Assembly: GCA_026874595.1 (NCBI GenBank)
Contig: CM049315.1
Span: 8,676,664 to 8,740,663 of the forward strand
Length of the DNA stretch: 64,000 nucleotides
Reading direction: 5' to 3'
Origin: Sipunculus nudus
Taxonomy: Eukaryota; Annelida; Sipuncula; Golfingiida; Sipunculidae
Position 1 is the first letter of the stretch; every line of letters begins with the position of its first letter. A program made the position numbers and the translations under genes. The notes under the pieces are model-generated. The model was given only the letters and a program-made list of their open reading frames with translations, did no database searches and was not told where the DNA came from. This document shows, one piece after another, positions 12,040 to 22,689 of this stretch.

Positions 12040-12173
12040 TGGCTTCGATTTCCTAAGGAATTCAGGGTAATCTTCCTCAGAAAAATCATTTCCCCTGGTA
12101 TATTTACAACTCTATCAACTAGCCGGAGATCTGGTAGTGAACCTTGTTTTTGTTTTGTTGACTGATTAACCCC

Positions 12174-12573
12174 TTAAAATAGTCCGGCATACCCTGTACT
12201 AGGGGAATCTATTCTTGTTCTACTGACAGGATGTACTGACAGATGTCGGTTTTCATCAATATGTTCCTGCAGATTATCCGTTATTTTTTGTTGAAAATTA
12301 TCATCAAAGATTGCGTCTTGTGGAAAAATTTGAGATACCACGGGTGTAACTGGTGTATCCACATTTCCTTCTGACAGATTTGCGACCTTAGTCATGAACG
12401 GTTTATCTGGAAATAATGGTTTGATAGGAATGTTCATCTATTTTGCATACGCCCTTGTTACTTGCCTTTCGACTGGTGCAGCTGTAACAGGAAATGGTTG
12501 ATGAGGCAATGGTAGAAGTATTTCTTTTAATTGCACTGGCATTGCACTGGGCATGGTTCTCTCAAACTCATCA
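12174..12573 (-). pseudogene. Linker between RNase H and integrase
   Basis: Two minus-strand open pieces (12174-12437 and the distal part of 12438-12635) link RNase H and integrase. They are rich in D, E, P and T, have no catalytic motif and are separated by a stop. They fit the variable tether found in some gypsy polyproteins. Assignment rests only on position between recognised domains. Confidence 0.5.
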
Positions 12574-13930
12574 TCATCTCCTTTGAGGAATGTCTGATAC
12601 AACCATATCTGAACCTTTGTAGTAAGAAAAATCAAAACTATAACGTGATAAACGTTCCATCAATTTATGCAACCTGAGTCTAGGTGGTCGGTTTTTGGAT
12701 TTACACATCTGAATAAGAGATGAATGATCTACATAACAATGAAAAGGTTTAGACAGTAAATAGAACTTCCATGCAGTTATGTTGATTTGAAGACCTGTCA
12801 ATTCAAGTTCACTTACGCTGTAGCTCTGTGATGCATTTGGCAATACTTTACTGTAGTATCCCAAGACTCTCTGTTCTCCTCCTATAACATGCATTAACAC
12901 TGATCCTGTACAATGGCGAGATGTGTCACTTTAAAGATGAAAATCCCCTGGCCCTTTGGTACACATAGAACTGGAGGTGACATTAGTGACTCGTTTATTT
13001 TCTCATAGCACTCATCGTGTTCTTCGGTCCAAATGAATTTCTGGTGCTTCCTTGTTAAAGAATGAAGCGGCTGTAACAAAATAAGCAACTTTGATAGATA
13101 CACAGAAAGGAGTGTTACAGTTCTCATAAATCTCCTGACTTCTTTTGGACTACATGGTTTCGTCATTTTCTTTATTGCATCACATTTTGTATTCATGGCT
13201 CTTACTGGAATCAGTCCATTCGCTTCCGAAATACAAATTTCGTGTCCGAGGTAAGTTTAACGGTTACAAAAAAAGACATTTCTGTGGAGAAATTTTCAAT
13301 TCATTTTCCTCAAATTCTTGTAACACACGTTCAAAATGCTGAGTGTGTAATGACTGTGTACGTGAGAAAAGAAAACAGTCATCATGAACAGCTATACAGA
13401 AATCCTCCTTGCCTGGAGTGATGGCTAATATCTCATTTATTCGTTGTTGCCATACTACTGGCGACAAGATCAGTCCTATAGGTAACCTACGGTACGTATA
13501 GAAGGGTGAACCTGGGTATGGACATATACCTGTATACTGTTGTGACTTAACAGACAAAGGTAGTGTGTCGAATTCACTCTTTAAATCATTGACTGATACA
13601 ACTCGACTCTCTGGCTTACCCAATCTTGCCAAAACATTCTGCAATGACAGATAATTTTGTTGTGATGTGATCACCCTCGTATTTAAAGAGCGAAAGGTGG
13701 ACACAAATCTATATATCATCTGAATGTGGCTGTTGTATTAAAAGGCAAGGTGAACAATAAACAGAGCAACCTCTCTTTAAAATTCCGAGTTTGATAAGTT
13801 TTTCGACTTCCCTATCTATCGCAAATTTTAGGTGGCCTGGAATGAAATAAGAGCGAATACAGAACGGTGTTTCATCTTTTAAACAAATATCAACTTCGAT
13901 TAGAGAACAATGACCTATCTCTCCATGCAG
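12574..13930 (-). pseudogene. Reverse transcriptase/RNase H remnant (minus-strand element)
   Basis: The RT N-terminal approach lies at 13740-13930 (EVEKLIKLGILKRG...SPCLL), fingers/palm at 13264-13719. The catalytic box is VHDDCFLFSRT in place of the usual YVDD, and the motif A region reads NDLKSEFDTLPL. The connection (PCSPKEVRRFM, KFIWTEEHDECYEKI) is at 12894-13196. RNase H is at 12574-12900 with VLGYYSKVLP, SVSELELTGL, CYVDHSSL and a KGSDM end. A frameshift near 12895 separates connection from RNase H, and others break the palm. In intact relatives this enzyme copies the element RNA into DNA in virus-like particles. This copy cannot do so. Confidence 0.85.
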
Positions 13931-13939
13931 AGCGAAGGC

Positions 13940-14185
13940 TTACTTGTGTTTAAGTAGCAATTTTCTGAGTTGTTCCCTTCCCCTATTATCCAACACACAG
14001 TGTTCTGTCTCCAAATCTATAGTCTCCCTTAAGGTTTCATCTGGTGTCTTCCTTGAGACTGTATCTGCAGGATTATGATGTGGATACTTCTGCAAGTTGT
14101 GTAATTGTACATCAGAGGTGCAATCACGTTCAGTACTATAAGACTGAAATGACTGGAGGGACATTAGTAGCGGTGCATGTTTCAA
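13940..14185 (-). pseudogene. Protease-RT spacer of the minus-strand element
   Basis: This open piece of 81 codons lies directly upstream of the RT on the minus strand. It ends in a basic, leucine-rich REQLRKLLLKHK segment that commonly precedes the gypsy RT fingers. No catalytic motif. Assigned by position and composition only. Confidence 0.5.
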
Positions 14186-14541
14186 TTTTCTCAGATCTGT
14201 AAAGCTATGGGTTTATTAGACTGTATGAAAATAGTCTTTTTGCCGATGTTGGAAATCTGGGTGGCACCAGTATTTTTCCTCAGCTTAACAAGCACATGCG
14301 ATAGGCAGTATTTACTCAGCGAGGAACAGATCTGCAATAAAACGTCTGTATTTTTTTAATAATTTAGGAATCCTTCCTTTACCTAAGACGTGCCTGTTCT
14401 GTCCTGGCTGTATGGTATAACTCTGAACTGCTGTGAACCATTCAGAGCAGCAAGAGTAAAACCTCTAAGCAACACATCAGGTCCTACTAAGTTTACTGCT
14501 ATACAAGCATATATCCTAAACTTATTTGTTTGAATAAAAAC

Positions 14542-14859
14542 CTAAAGTGATATTGATTTATCAGCAGTCAGGTATTCCCCATTTCCCATTTTGAATCTGC
14601 GTGGTTTTATATAAATCTTGGGCAGCTTTCTTAAGAATCCAGAGATCTGGACACATGAGCCGGAGACAAGACTACAGCTAGTGTCCGAGTCAAATAACAT
14701 AAGAAGGCTTTCACAGCTGTCTAGGTAATCCTTTGCATAATTATTAGATGAGTTGAATTTCTGATGGTTTTTCTCCTGGAAATTCTGAGAAGTCCTGTAG
14801 TTGTGTGTGAGGCATCTGATGATCATACTGTGGGGGCGATACATTTGGTCTTTCTGCAT
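14542..14859 (-). pseudogene. Aspartic protease remnant (minus-strand element)
   Basis: The segment LLMLFDSDTSCSLVSGS near 14690 aligns with the retropepsin active-site loop (hydrophobic-D-T/S-G-A/T-x-x-S/T-L/I-V/I-S). The glycine of the catalytic triplet has become aspartate (D-S-D), which should abolish activity. The downstream flap and the second hydrophobic segment are weak. It sits between the zinc knuckle and the RT as expected for gag-pol. Confidence 0.6.
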
Positions 14860-16077
14860 CGAACCTTATTGAAAATGTTGTTGTTTTGGTCTCCCCATTC
14901 CCGTATTTGTGGTTCAGGGACGCGAGAGTACTGATGGTCATTATTAAACGGCTCTTGAACTGGATTTTGCTGAAAAGGCGGTGCTTTGACTCCTTGGGTC
15001 ATCTGTAAATAATGGAAACATTTTCGCCATACATGACCGACTTTTCCACAAAGAAACACCTGACGGTTCGACAGTTTGGTTTTTGATAATCAGTTGATAG
15101 TCCCCTTTCTCGATTTGGGTTTCTTGGGCCAGATGGGCCCTTGGATCTGTATCTGCGTGAGTACTGTTCTTATCTGTCACGTGGCATTCGGAGTCGAGAT
15201 CTAGGTAATCTGAGTATAAATGCCGGTCTTTCCTGCTTTTCATGTTGTGTCATTTTGATACCAAGGTTTCGGAGTCCTTGATCTAAGGATTTAAGATCCT
15301 CTCGAATTGATGAAGTATCAATGGTCGAGTAGTGGCATGAACATGGTCTGGAAAAGAGACAGTTTCGGGTGTATCTGGGGGCAGGTCGAGGTATTTCTGA
15401 GCGAAATTAGCCAACTGCTTAGCTGTTGCAGCTGCTGGAGCTGCCATTACAATTGCCCTCTGACAATCACTAAGCAACGTGTGCAGAAATGTATTTCTGA
15501 TTTGATCATCATTGTAAGATATACGTTGTACTGCAATGTGTATCCGACCTAAATAATGTTCAGCTGACTCACCTGGTTTGTACCCAAGTTCATTGAAATA
15601 TTTGACATTCGCAAATTCGGTATGAGTTGGACTAAAACGGTGTATGGAAGCATTTTTTCATATCCTGTATGTCATCAAATATTTTTCCCTGCCTCCACAG
15701 TCTGGCCTTACCTGTGAGAGAGAAAGACGAAACCGAGTGGTAACATCATTCATCTATTCCCCATCAGGTTATTGCGGACCGTGAATCTGCATACAGTCCA
15801 TGAATATATAACAGTGGGTAATAGCTGTTTCATGGCTTATATTTTCTCCATTTAACTTTGGATCAGGCAGAAAATCAGTGGGACGAAATGCAGGTGCCTG
15901 TGCCTTATTGATTTGATGTTTGTGTACCACAGTTACAAGAAGGGTAAAATATTCTACCAAAGGTAAGACCTGAGAGAATAAAAAAAAATGAAAAAAATGA
16001 TTATTTAAAAAAATTGTCTCCCTGGAATGTAACACAACAGTCATCCTGTACAAAGGAAACATCTGAAAGAAAATCAC
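14823..16077 (-). pseudogene. Gag remnant with CCHC zinc knuckle (minus-strand element)
   Basis: Capsid-like sequence can be read across frameshifts from 16077: PAFRPTDFLPDPKLNGENIS (about 15830-15890), then FRLSLTGKARLW, KYFNELGYKPGESAEHYL and DQIRNTFLHTLLSDCQRAIV down to about 15440. This is the helical core of gypsy gag (retrotrans_gag type). A charged segment follows at 14944-15243. The zinc knuckle is C-F-L-C-GKVG-H-VWRK-C near 15010-15060, with a one-base frameshift between the first two cysteines. In working elements gag builds the particle and the knuckle binds element RNA. Confidence 0.75.
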
Positions 16078-16480
16078 ATATGCTGAGAATAAGAAATTGG
16101 CATACTCATAATGTCAAGGAATTCAGTAAGCACTGACTTAAATATGTTATTGCAATGTATCCTTTCTTTACGTTCTTCACATTATATCAGAATACATCAC
16201 ATGGAAAAAAAAACTTCAAAAGTTTATCTCCCTTCAGACAGCAAATAACTCCTTAAATTTAAATTTGTATGGTAGACAATTAAAGAAGTTGGCGAAGACT
16301 AACCTGGTTTGATTCCTCAATCATCTCTGTCACAGTACTGGTTTACATATATTTTGATTGGTGGAAAAGATCATTCAATGAAACAGTATGCTATGTCAAA
16401 AATGTGTGTATGCTTGTATGTGCAGGTAAGCAGCAAAATGAAATACGCTTCCAGGTATGTACCAGTTCTCACTGGTATAT

Positions 16481-17277
16481 TGTTACAGGTGCTCTTTTTA
16501 TTGTGTGACACGGGCGTAACTCTTGTTGTGGCACTCGTGTCTGGCCGCGTAATACATTCTATGTTTAATCTGTAATGGTTATACTCTTGTTGTTAAGCTG
16601 GCTTGGGGCGAGATCACGCGTACACCGTGGTGTGTAGAGGCACGGCGATGTCTTTCTAGAGAATTCCTGAAACTTGTGTTTTACTGTATTGTGCAAGATC
16701 TTATAGACTGTTCGAGAGGTGGAAATTTTTTTCGGCTTTGGGTGTGAAGGTATATAAAGGGGCTGTGTTTTAGAACGGAAGGACAGAGAGTAGAGAAGAT
16801 TCCAGCGGACGCAGAAGCGTGTGTCAGATTCTAGGACCTTATCCGACTAATGCGGCAATTTTAGATTTTCAAAGACTTTCACCTTGATTTTTTGGACTTC
16901 AGTTTACTTTCTGGGTTGTTGCAAGAACTTTCCACTGGACTGTCATTCTCCGAGAATATATATTCAGGAAACTTATCGTGGTGACGGTGTTGGTATCCAG
17001 GTACTGTGCACATACATTATTTTCTCTGTGATTGTATTGACTTGTTGCTATACCGCTGTTTTACTGTATAATTGTATTGATTTAGTGTATTGTAATGTTA
17101 GGGTTGTTTTAAGAATAAAATATAGTTATTTGTTAACAAAAATCCACTGACTTCTTTATTCATTCCCCTAGACATTTCACGCTGCCCAGTGTTACAGAAT
17201 CTGATTTGTTTTTATCTCCATTACAAAATTTGTGTTCATCACGCATACGTGATCTGTTTATATTAGGTTCCGTAACA
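16481..17277 (+). repeat. 5' LTR of element B
   Basis: Starts TGTTACAGGTGCTC and ends TTCCGTAACA, so TG...CA, 797 bases. A TATA box (TATATAAA, 16751-16758) and a polyadenylation signal (AATAAA, 17114-17119) have the expected order for U3-R-U5. The U5 half (ACTGACTTCTTTATTCATTC, CCCTAGACATTTCACGCTG) is strongly conserved in the LTRs ending at 19211, 24752 and 36674, while U3 is more diverged from them. Boundaries come from comparison with the LTR at 40984. Confidence 0.8.
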
Positions 17278-17283
17278 TAAAAT

Positions 17284-17301
17284 TGGGGGCTCTCGTCGGG
17301 A
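17284..17301 (+). promoter_or_regulatory. Primer-binding site, tRNA-Pro type
   Basis: Six bases after the LTR end, TGGGGGCTC is followed by TCGTCGGGAT. This is close to TGGGGGCTCGTCCGGGAT, the sequence complementary to the 3' end of tRNA-Pro used by several retroviruses (known from memory). Equivalent sites are at 19217-19234 and 36681-36698; reading the three together gives TGTGGGCTCGTCCGGGA-like consensus. It would prime minus-strand DNA synthesis. Confidence 0.65.
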
Positions 17302-17444
17302 TGCTTAATAGTTTTCAAATTTATTAGGCCTTGACCTGAACACATTGTTTTATCATACATTGTTTACAAGATTACATTTTGTCTACAGTACATTATTTAC
17401 AGGATTTATCTCAGTGTTTTTTGTTATTGTTTTGACATCTTAAC

Positions 17445-18510
17445 ATGGCAGATTTCAAACCTGAGACATTTGTTGACGATCCCGACCCTGATCAACTTGA
17501 ACAGTTGTCAAAAGAACATTTGTTCCGTTTGGGACAACACTTGGGGCTAAGTGTGAAAAAAGCTTTGAGAAAGCTTGATATCATTGTTAAAATCATGCAA
17601 GATCTTATTAGCAAAGGTTTAATTGAAGAGACTGAAGTTGAAAGAGACAGACTAGAAAAAGAAAAAAGAAATTGAGTTAAAACGACTGGAGTTGGAAAGA
17701 CTTAAAGTAGAACATAGTCTAAGTGCTGCCCCAACTCACAGCTTTGATGTTACTAAACACATAAGACTCTTCCCACCTTTTCAAGAAGAAGAGGTTGATA
17801 AATATTTCTTACACTTTGAGAAGGTAGCTGAAAATTGGACTATGTTGTTACAAAGTGTATTGACTGACAAGGCCAGAGAAATTTATACAGAGCTTTCAGA
17901 AGAAGCTGCTGCTGACTATGACCTGGTAAAACGGTTAATCCTAAAAGGTTATGAGTTAGTTCCAGAGGCTTACCGCCAGAAATTTAGAAATTGTGAAAAG
18001 CGCAAAGAACAGACCTACGTCGAATTTGCTAGCACAAAAGAGCTGTTGTTTGATCGCTGGTGTACTTCAAAAAATGTAATGAAAGATTATGACAATTTGC
18101 GCCAGTTGATTTTGCTTGAAGAATTTAAGCGCTGCATCAACGCAGATGTTAAAACTTTTCTCGATGAGAAATGTCCTGAAACACTTGACATTGCTGCTCA
18201 ATTAGCTGATGATTATTCATTGACACACAAAATGTCCTTTACTAGCAAACCAAACCAGTCATTCACAAGTTAGAATGTAAAACAGTATGGTCAAAAGAAG
18301 TTTACAGCGCAGTCTCCCAGTATTAGTATTCCTGATAGTTCAGCAAAGCCCATAGCTACATCTCAGTCCACGTCCACTGTGTCTAAGTCCAACAAGGACC
18401 AGTCATTTTCAAAGAAAAAATGTAATAACTGCAAAAAGGAAGGTCATCTAATATCTGACTGCTGGGAACTTGCGAATAGACCAAATAGCAAATCTTCTGG
18501 TTTTGTTTAA
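17445..18510 (+). pseudogene. Gag of element B with SCAN-like capsid domain
   Basis: ATG at 17445, in ACATCTTAACATGGCAGATT, which is shared by all three gag starts. An acidic N-terminus and K/E-rich coiled region reach 17675, where a frameshift in an A-run leads into 17692-18273. That piece contains the capsid segment: DKYFLHFEKVAENW, then a helix-rich stretch DKAREIYTELSEE, AYRQKFRNCEKRKEQTYVEF, DNLRQLILLEEFKRCI and DVKTFLDEKCPETLDIAAQL. The pattern (L..L...F......L...K..TLD.A..LAD) resembles SCAN domains, known to derive from Gmr1-like gag. A stop at 18271 precedes an intact CCHC knuckle, CNNCKKEGHLISDC (18421-18465). This is the only one of the three with all four zinc ligands. Confidence 0.8.
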
Positions 18511-18779
18511 AAATCAATGCATAGCATAGTACAAGAGCCAGGCTCTTTTCATGTAAACAAGGGGTGCAACTCCTTTATTGACTCTAATAAAGAGTTTTGA
18601 TACTACGGAGGCCCACGTGCCTTCTTAATCCAAAGAAGAATCCGTAGCTTCCGGGGTAAAAACCTCAGTTGATTCCTGCGAGGAATTAAATAAGGCTAGG
18701 TCCTTTCAAGACTCCTAAGAGTGTTCTCTAAATGAGGCTAAGTCCTTTTATGACTCTTGCGAGAGTATTTCAAACCTGG

Positions 18780-18885
18780 ATGCCAAACTGTCACACCTAA
18801 CCGTACAAGAACAACAAGACCTCAAGAACCTGCTGCGGAATTATGAAAATTTGTTTAGTGACATTCCAACGCGAACTAACATGTA
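18780..18885 (+). other. Deletion scar in element B
   Basis: The sequence LDAKLSHL... (18780-18885) is the segment that in element C lies at 22510-22600, between integrase and RT. So protease and integrase are missing just before 18780. RT, RNase H and the 5' two thirds of the LTR are missing at 18885/18886, where GAACTAACATG joins ACTGTTCATCTGG. Both joins are seen directly by comparison with elements C and D. Confidence 0.75.
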
Positions 18886-19211
18886 AACTGTTCATCTGGA
18901 TTATGTGTTTTAAAGGACTTGTTGAGCTGTGACAGTGGTGGTATCCAGAATAGTCTAGGATCCGGACACTCAGGTCCTGTACATTTTTATTGTTTTACTG
19001 TGCAATTGTATTGATTTAGTGTATTGTAATGTTAGGTTTGCTTTAAGAATAAATTATGATTATTTGTTAACAAAAAAATCTGACTTCTTAATTCATCCCC
19101 CTAGACATTTCACGCTGCTTAGTGTTACAGAATCTGATTTTTATTTATCTCCGTAACAAAATATATGCTCGTCACGACAACGTGATTCTGTTGTTATTAG
19201 CTTCCATAACA
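18886..19211 (+). repeat. 5'-truncated middle LTR
   Basis: Only the 3' part of the LTR is present, from CTGTTCATCTGGATTATGTG to TTCCATAACA. The homologous full-length LTR at 23907-24752 has the same segment from about 24430. It has no TATA box. It is followed at once by the primer-binding site and leader of element C, so it serves as C's left LTR while ending element B. Confidence 0.8.
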
Positions 19212-19330
19212 TAAAGTAGTGGGCTTGTCCAGGAGGCTTAATAGTTTTGAAAATTTATAAGGCCTTGACCTAGACACATTGTTTACAATACATTGTTTAC
19301 ATTTTTTTTTTGTTATTTTAACATCTTAAC

Positions 19331-20300
19331 ATGGCAGATTTCAAACCTGAGACATTTGTTAAAGATCCGGACCCTGATCAACTTGAACAGTTGACAAAAG
19401 ATCAGTTGTTGCGTTTGGGAAAACACTTAGGGCTAGGTGTAAAAAAAAGCTTTGAGAAGGCCTGATATCATTCCTAAAATCATTCAAGTTCTAGTTTGCA
19501 AAGCTTTAATTGAAGAGAGTGAAGAGAAAATATAAAAAAATGACACCCTTGCTATTCAGTTAGAACTAAAACAAAAGTTAGAAATGCAACATGAGCTAGC
19601 ATTAAAAAAAATTAGAATTAGAGAGAGAAAAACAAAGAGAAGAGAGGGAATTAGAATAACTAAGAGAAGAAGGGGAAATAGGAAAAAAAGAGAAGAGAGG
19701 GAAGAATATGAAAGGTTAGAATGAGAAAGACTAAAAAAGAGAAACTGAGTTAAAACGACAGGAGTTAGAAAGACTTAAACTAGAACATGGTGTATGTGCT
19801 GCCCCAACCACAATTTTGATGTTTGATGAAAATGTCCTTTACTAGCAAATCAAACCAGTCGTTCACAAACAAGAATGTAAATTAGTATGGTCAACGGAAG
19901 TTTAAAGCGCAGTCACCCAGTACTAGTACTCCTGATAGTATCAACAAGTCCATTGATATATATACCTCAGTCCACGTCCACTTTTTCTGAGTAGACATAG
20001 AAAATTTGCAATTTCTGCAAAAAGGGAGGTCAGCTAATAGCTGACTGCTGGGAACTTGCAAATAAACCGAAGAGCAAACCTTCTGGTTTTGTTTCAAAAT
20101 CTATGCATAGCACAGTACAAGAGCCAAGCTTTTTTCATGTAAATAAGGGGTACAATTCCTTTATTGACTCTAAAAAAGACTTTGATGCTACGAAGGGCAA
20201 CGTGCCGTCTGACGCGAAAGAAGATTCCGTAGCTTGCAGGGTAAAAACCGTATTTGATTCCTGCGAGGAATTTAATAAGGCTAACTCCTTTCAAGACGCC
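19331..20300 (+). pseudogene. Gag of element C, capsid deleted
   Basis: ATG at 19331 with the same first residues as B. A K/E-rich coiled-coil stretch (about 19540-19760) is longer than in B. At about 19820 the reading jumps from the segment after CAAPTT directly to KMSFTSKSNQSF, so about 480 bases encoding the SCAN-like capsid are missing. The zinc knuckle at 20008-20050 reads CNFCKKGGQLIADC, with glutamine in place of the zinc-binding histidine. Several stops are present. This gag could not assemble a particle. Confidence 0.75.
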
Positions 20301-20560
20301 TGCTAGGAGTATCCTCTAAAAAGGCTAAGTCCTTTTGTGACTATCGCGAGAGTATTACAAATGAGGCCAGATCCTCTTATGACAAACAGAAGTTTGTTTC
20401 TGCTGAGGAAAATTCCTCTGTTGACTCCCATGAGGAGTTTGATTGTAATAAGGATGTAGATTCCTTTAGTGACTCTGAAAAAGAGTTTATGACTGACACT
20501 GACAGTGTCAGTTCCTTGTTTGATGAAACTGAGGTGGTAGATTCCTCTCCCGACTCCTAA

Positions 20561-20917
20561 ATGGAGTTATTTGAGCCAATCATACATGATGGTTTTGCAT
20601 CATTTTCATGTGATTTTTCAGACTCTAACACTATTAGAATTTTGAAGGACACTGGTTCAGGCCAGACTCTCATGTTAGCAAACACTTTGCTATTTTCTAA
20701 TAGGTCTTTAACTGTTGCACATGCACTTGTTTATGCTGTGTTTTCAGGCAAGCACACTTCAGTTCCGCTTCACAGTGTACATTTAAAGTCAGATTTGATT
20801 TCTAGGAATATTACAGTGGGCATAAGAACTACTTTTCCCTTTAAGAGGTTTCAGTTGCTACTAGGCAATGATGTTGTAGGTGACAAAGTACAGCCTGTAC
20901 CAATAGTGACAGAATAG
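20561..20917 (+). pseudogene. Retropepsin-like protease of element C
   Basis: An open stretch of 118 codons. The active-site loop ILKDTGSGQTLM has the catalytic D-T-G at 20648-20656, and the C-terminal hydrophobic-G segment is RFQLLLGNDVVGDKV. Between them SVPLHSVHLKSDL gives the middle strands. Retropepsins work as dimers to cut gag-pol. This domain keeps all visible key residues, but it lies in an otherwise broken element and its start Met is only the first in-frame one. It precedes integrase directly, which defines the unusual order. Confidence 0.75.
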
Positions 20918-21224
20918 CCGTCTTTTGATCAGGACACTGATCCTGAAAATCAGGAAATTCCTGATTTGTATCCGTCATGTGCTGTAACTAGATCTATGGC
21001 CAAGAAAAACACATGAGGATAATGATCCAGAAAATAACACTCTGGGAGTCACTAGTTATTCGTCTAACGACTTGCCCGTACAAGATGCAGCATTTTCAAG
21101 GTCAGAACTTATCGCGGAACAGAATATGACCCTGATATTTCATGTTTCTTTCCTAGGGCAGTTTCTAAAGATGAACTGTCACAAAACCTAGTTTCTTTCC
21201 ATGTTTTAATAATGGAGTTCTTAA

Positions 21225-22551
21225 GCGTAAATTGCGACCACCTGAAATATGCGCTGATCATAATTGGTCCATCAAACATCAAATAGTAATGCCTAAAAGC
21301 TATCGCAATGAAATTCTAAGTATGACACATGAGGCTCCTTTATCTGGCCATTTAGGTATAAATAAAAAACTTATCAGAAAGTTAGTACACCCTCTTATAG
21401 GCCTAACCTCAGGACTGATGTTGTACAATATTGTAAATCATGCCATACATGCTAGATGATAGGCAAGCCCAATCAGAATCCTCCTAAAGCCCCACTTAGA
21501 CCTATTCATGTTTGCGATGAACAAATTAGTAGAATTACAGTTGATTATGTTGGACCACTGCCAAAAAAAAATCTGGACATGAATACTTGCTGACAATTAT
21601 GTGTGCATCTACCAGGTTCCCTGAGGCAATACCATTCCGCAAAATTAATGCCAAAAGTATTGTCAAGGCTCTGACTAAGTTTTTTACAACTTTTGGATTA
21701 CCAAATTCCGTCCAGTCTGACCAAGGGTCTAATTTTATGTCAGGTTTGTTCCAGCAAGTAATGCATGAGCTATGTATTAAACAGTACAGCACTTCGCCAT
21801 ACCATCCTGAAAGTCAGGGCGCCCTCGAGCGTTTTCAACAGACATTAAAAACATGATTAAGACTTATTTTTATGACACAAAGAAAGACTGGGATGAAGGA
21901 ATCCACCTATTGCTGTTTGCTGTCAGAGAATCCTTTCAAGAGTCCTTTAGTTTCAGTCCCTTTGAACTGGTTTTCGGACACTCAGTTCGAGGTCCACTAA
22001 AACTGCTCAAAGATAAACTCTTGTGTGAACATCCTGATTCTCTTAGTTCATTGCAGTATGTGTCAGGCTGTCGCACTTAACTACACAATGCTTGTGAGAT
22101 TACAAAGTCTGATCTAAAATCTGCACAAAGCAAAATGAAAACAAAGTATGATATGTACAGTGTAAGTAGGACGTTTGAGCCTGGTGAAAAGGTCCTTGCC
22201 TCACTACCCATCCCTGGCAGACCTCTGCAAACTATGTATTTTGGTCCTTACATTTTTGACAAGAAAGTCAGTGATTTAAATTACATACTGTTAACACACG
22301 GTAGGCGTAAGGAAAAACAACTGTGCCATGTTAACATGTTAAAACCATACTATGACAAAAAAAGCACATCAGATGTTGAACACAATTTGACTGCTGTTAA
22401 TTGTGTAAAAACTGACCCCGACGCAGTTAAAGTAGATACTGATTGTAAGTGTGATGTAGATATTCAGTGGGTAACAATACCACTAACAAATTCGCACTTG
22501 CTTAACAATCTGGATGCCAAACTGTCACACCTTACCGCACAACAACAGTAA
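21225..22551 (+). pseudogene. Integrase of element C, located before RT
   Basis: The zinc-binding domain is at about 21330-21450 (HEAPLSGHLGINKK, then after a frameshift CKSCHTCQ). The catalytic core has D in VDYVGPLPK (21543-21545), D in SDQGSNF (21719-21721) and E in GALERFQQTLK (21827-21829); the last two are 35 residues apart, the D,D35E spacing. A one-base slip in an A-run near 21570 and a stop near 21855 break the frame. The C-terminal part (22135-22551) carries a GPY/F module (MYFGPYIF, about 22230-22256) followed by CHVNMLKPYY, a hallmark of Ty3/gypsy integrases. The DNA-joining role is family knowledge. Its position ahead of RT is seen directly. Confidence 0.85.
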
Positions 22552-22689
22552 GACCTCAATTAATAACATTCTTTTAGTGACATTCCAAAGCGAACTAACA
22601 TATTGTACCATTACGTCGATTTTGGCGAGGCAAGCGCAGTCAAGCAGCATCTTTATAGACTGAATCCAGAAAAAGCAAAAGTGTCTAAA

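Larger units (their letters stand above)
10880..16080 (-). mobile_element. Decayed Ty3/gypsy element, conventional pol order
   Basis: On the minus strand the modules run gag, zinc knuckle, protease, reverse transcriptase, RNase H, long linker, integrase: the standard Ty3/gypsy order. Every module has frameshifts or stops and at least one altered catalytic residue, so it is long dead. No flanking LTRs, primer-binding site or polypurine tract could be found. The ends given are the outermost recognisable coding segments, plus or minus a few hundred bases. It lies immediately upstream of, and in opposite orientation to, the Gmr1-like array that starts at 16481. Confidence 0.85.
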
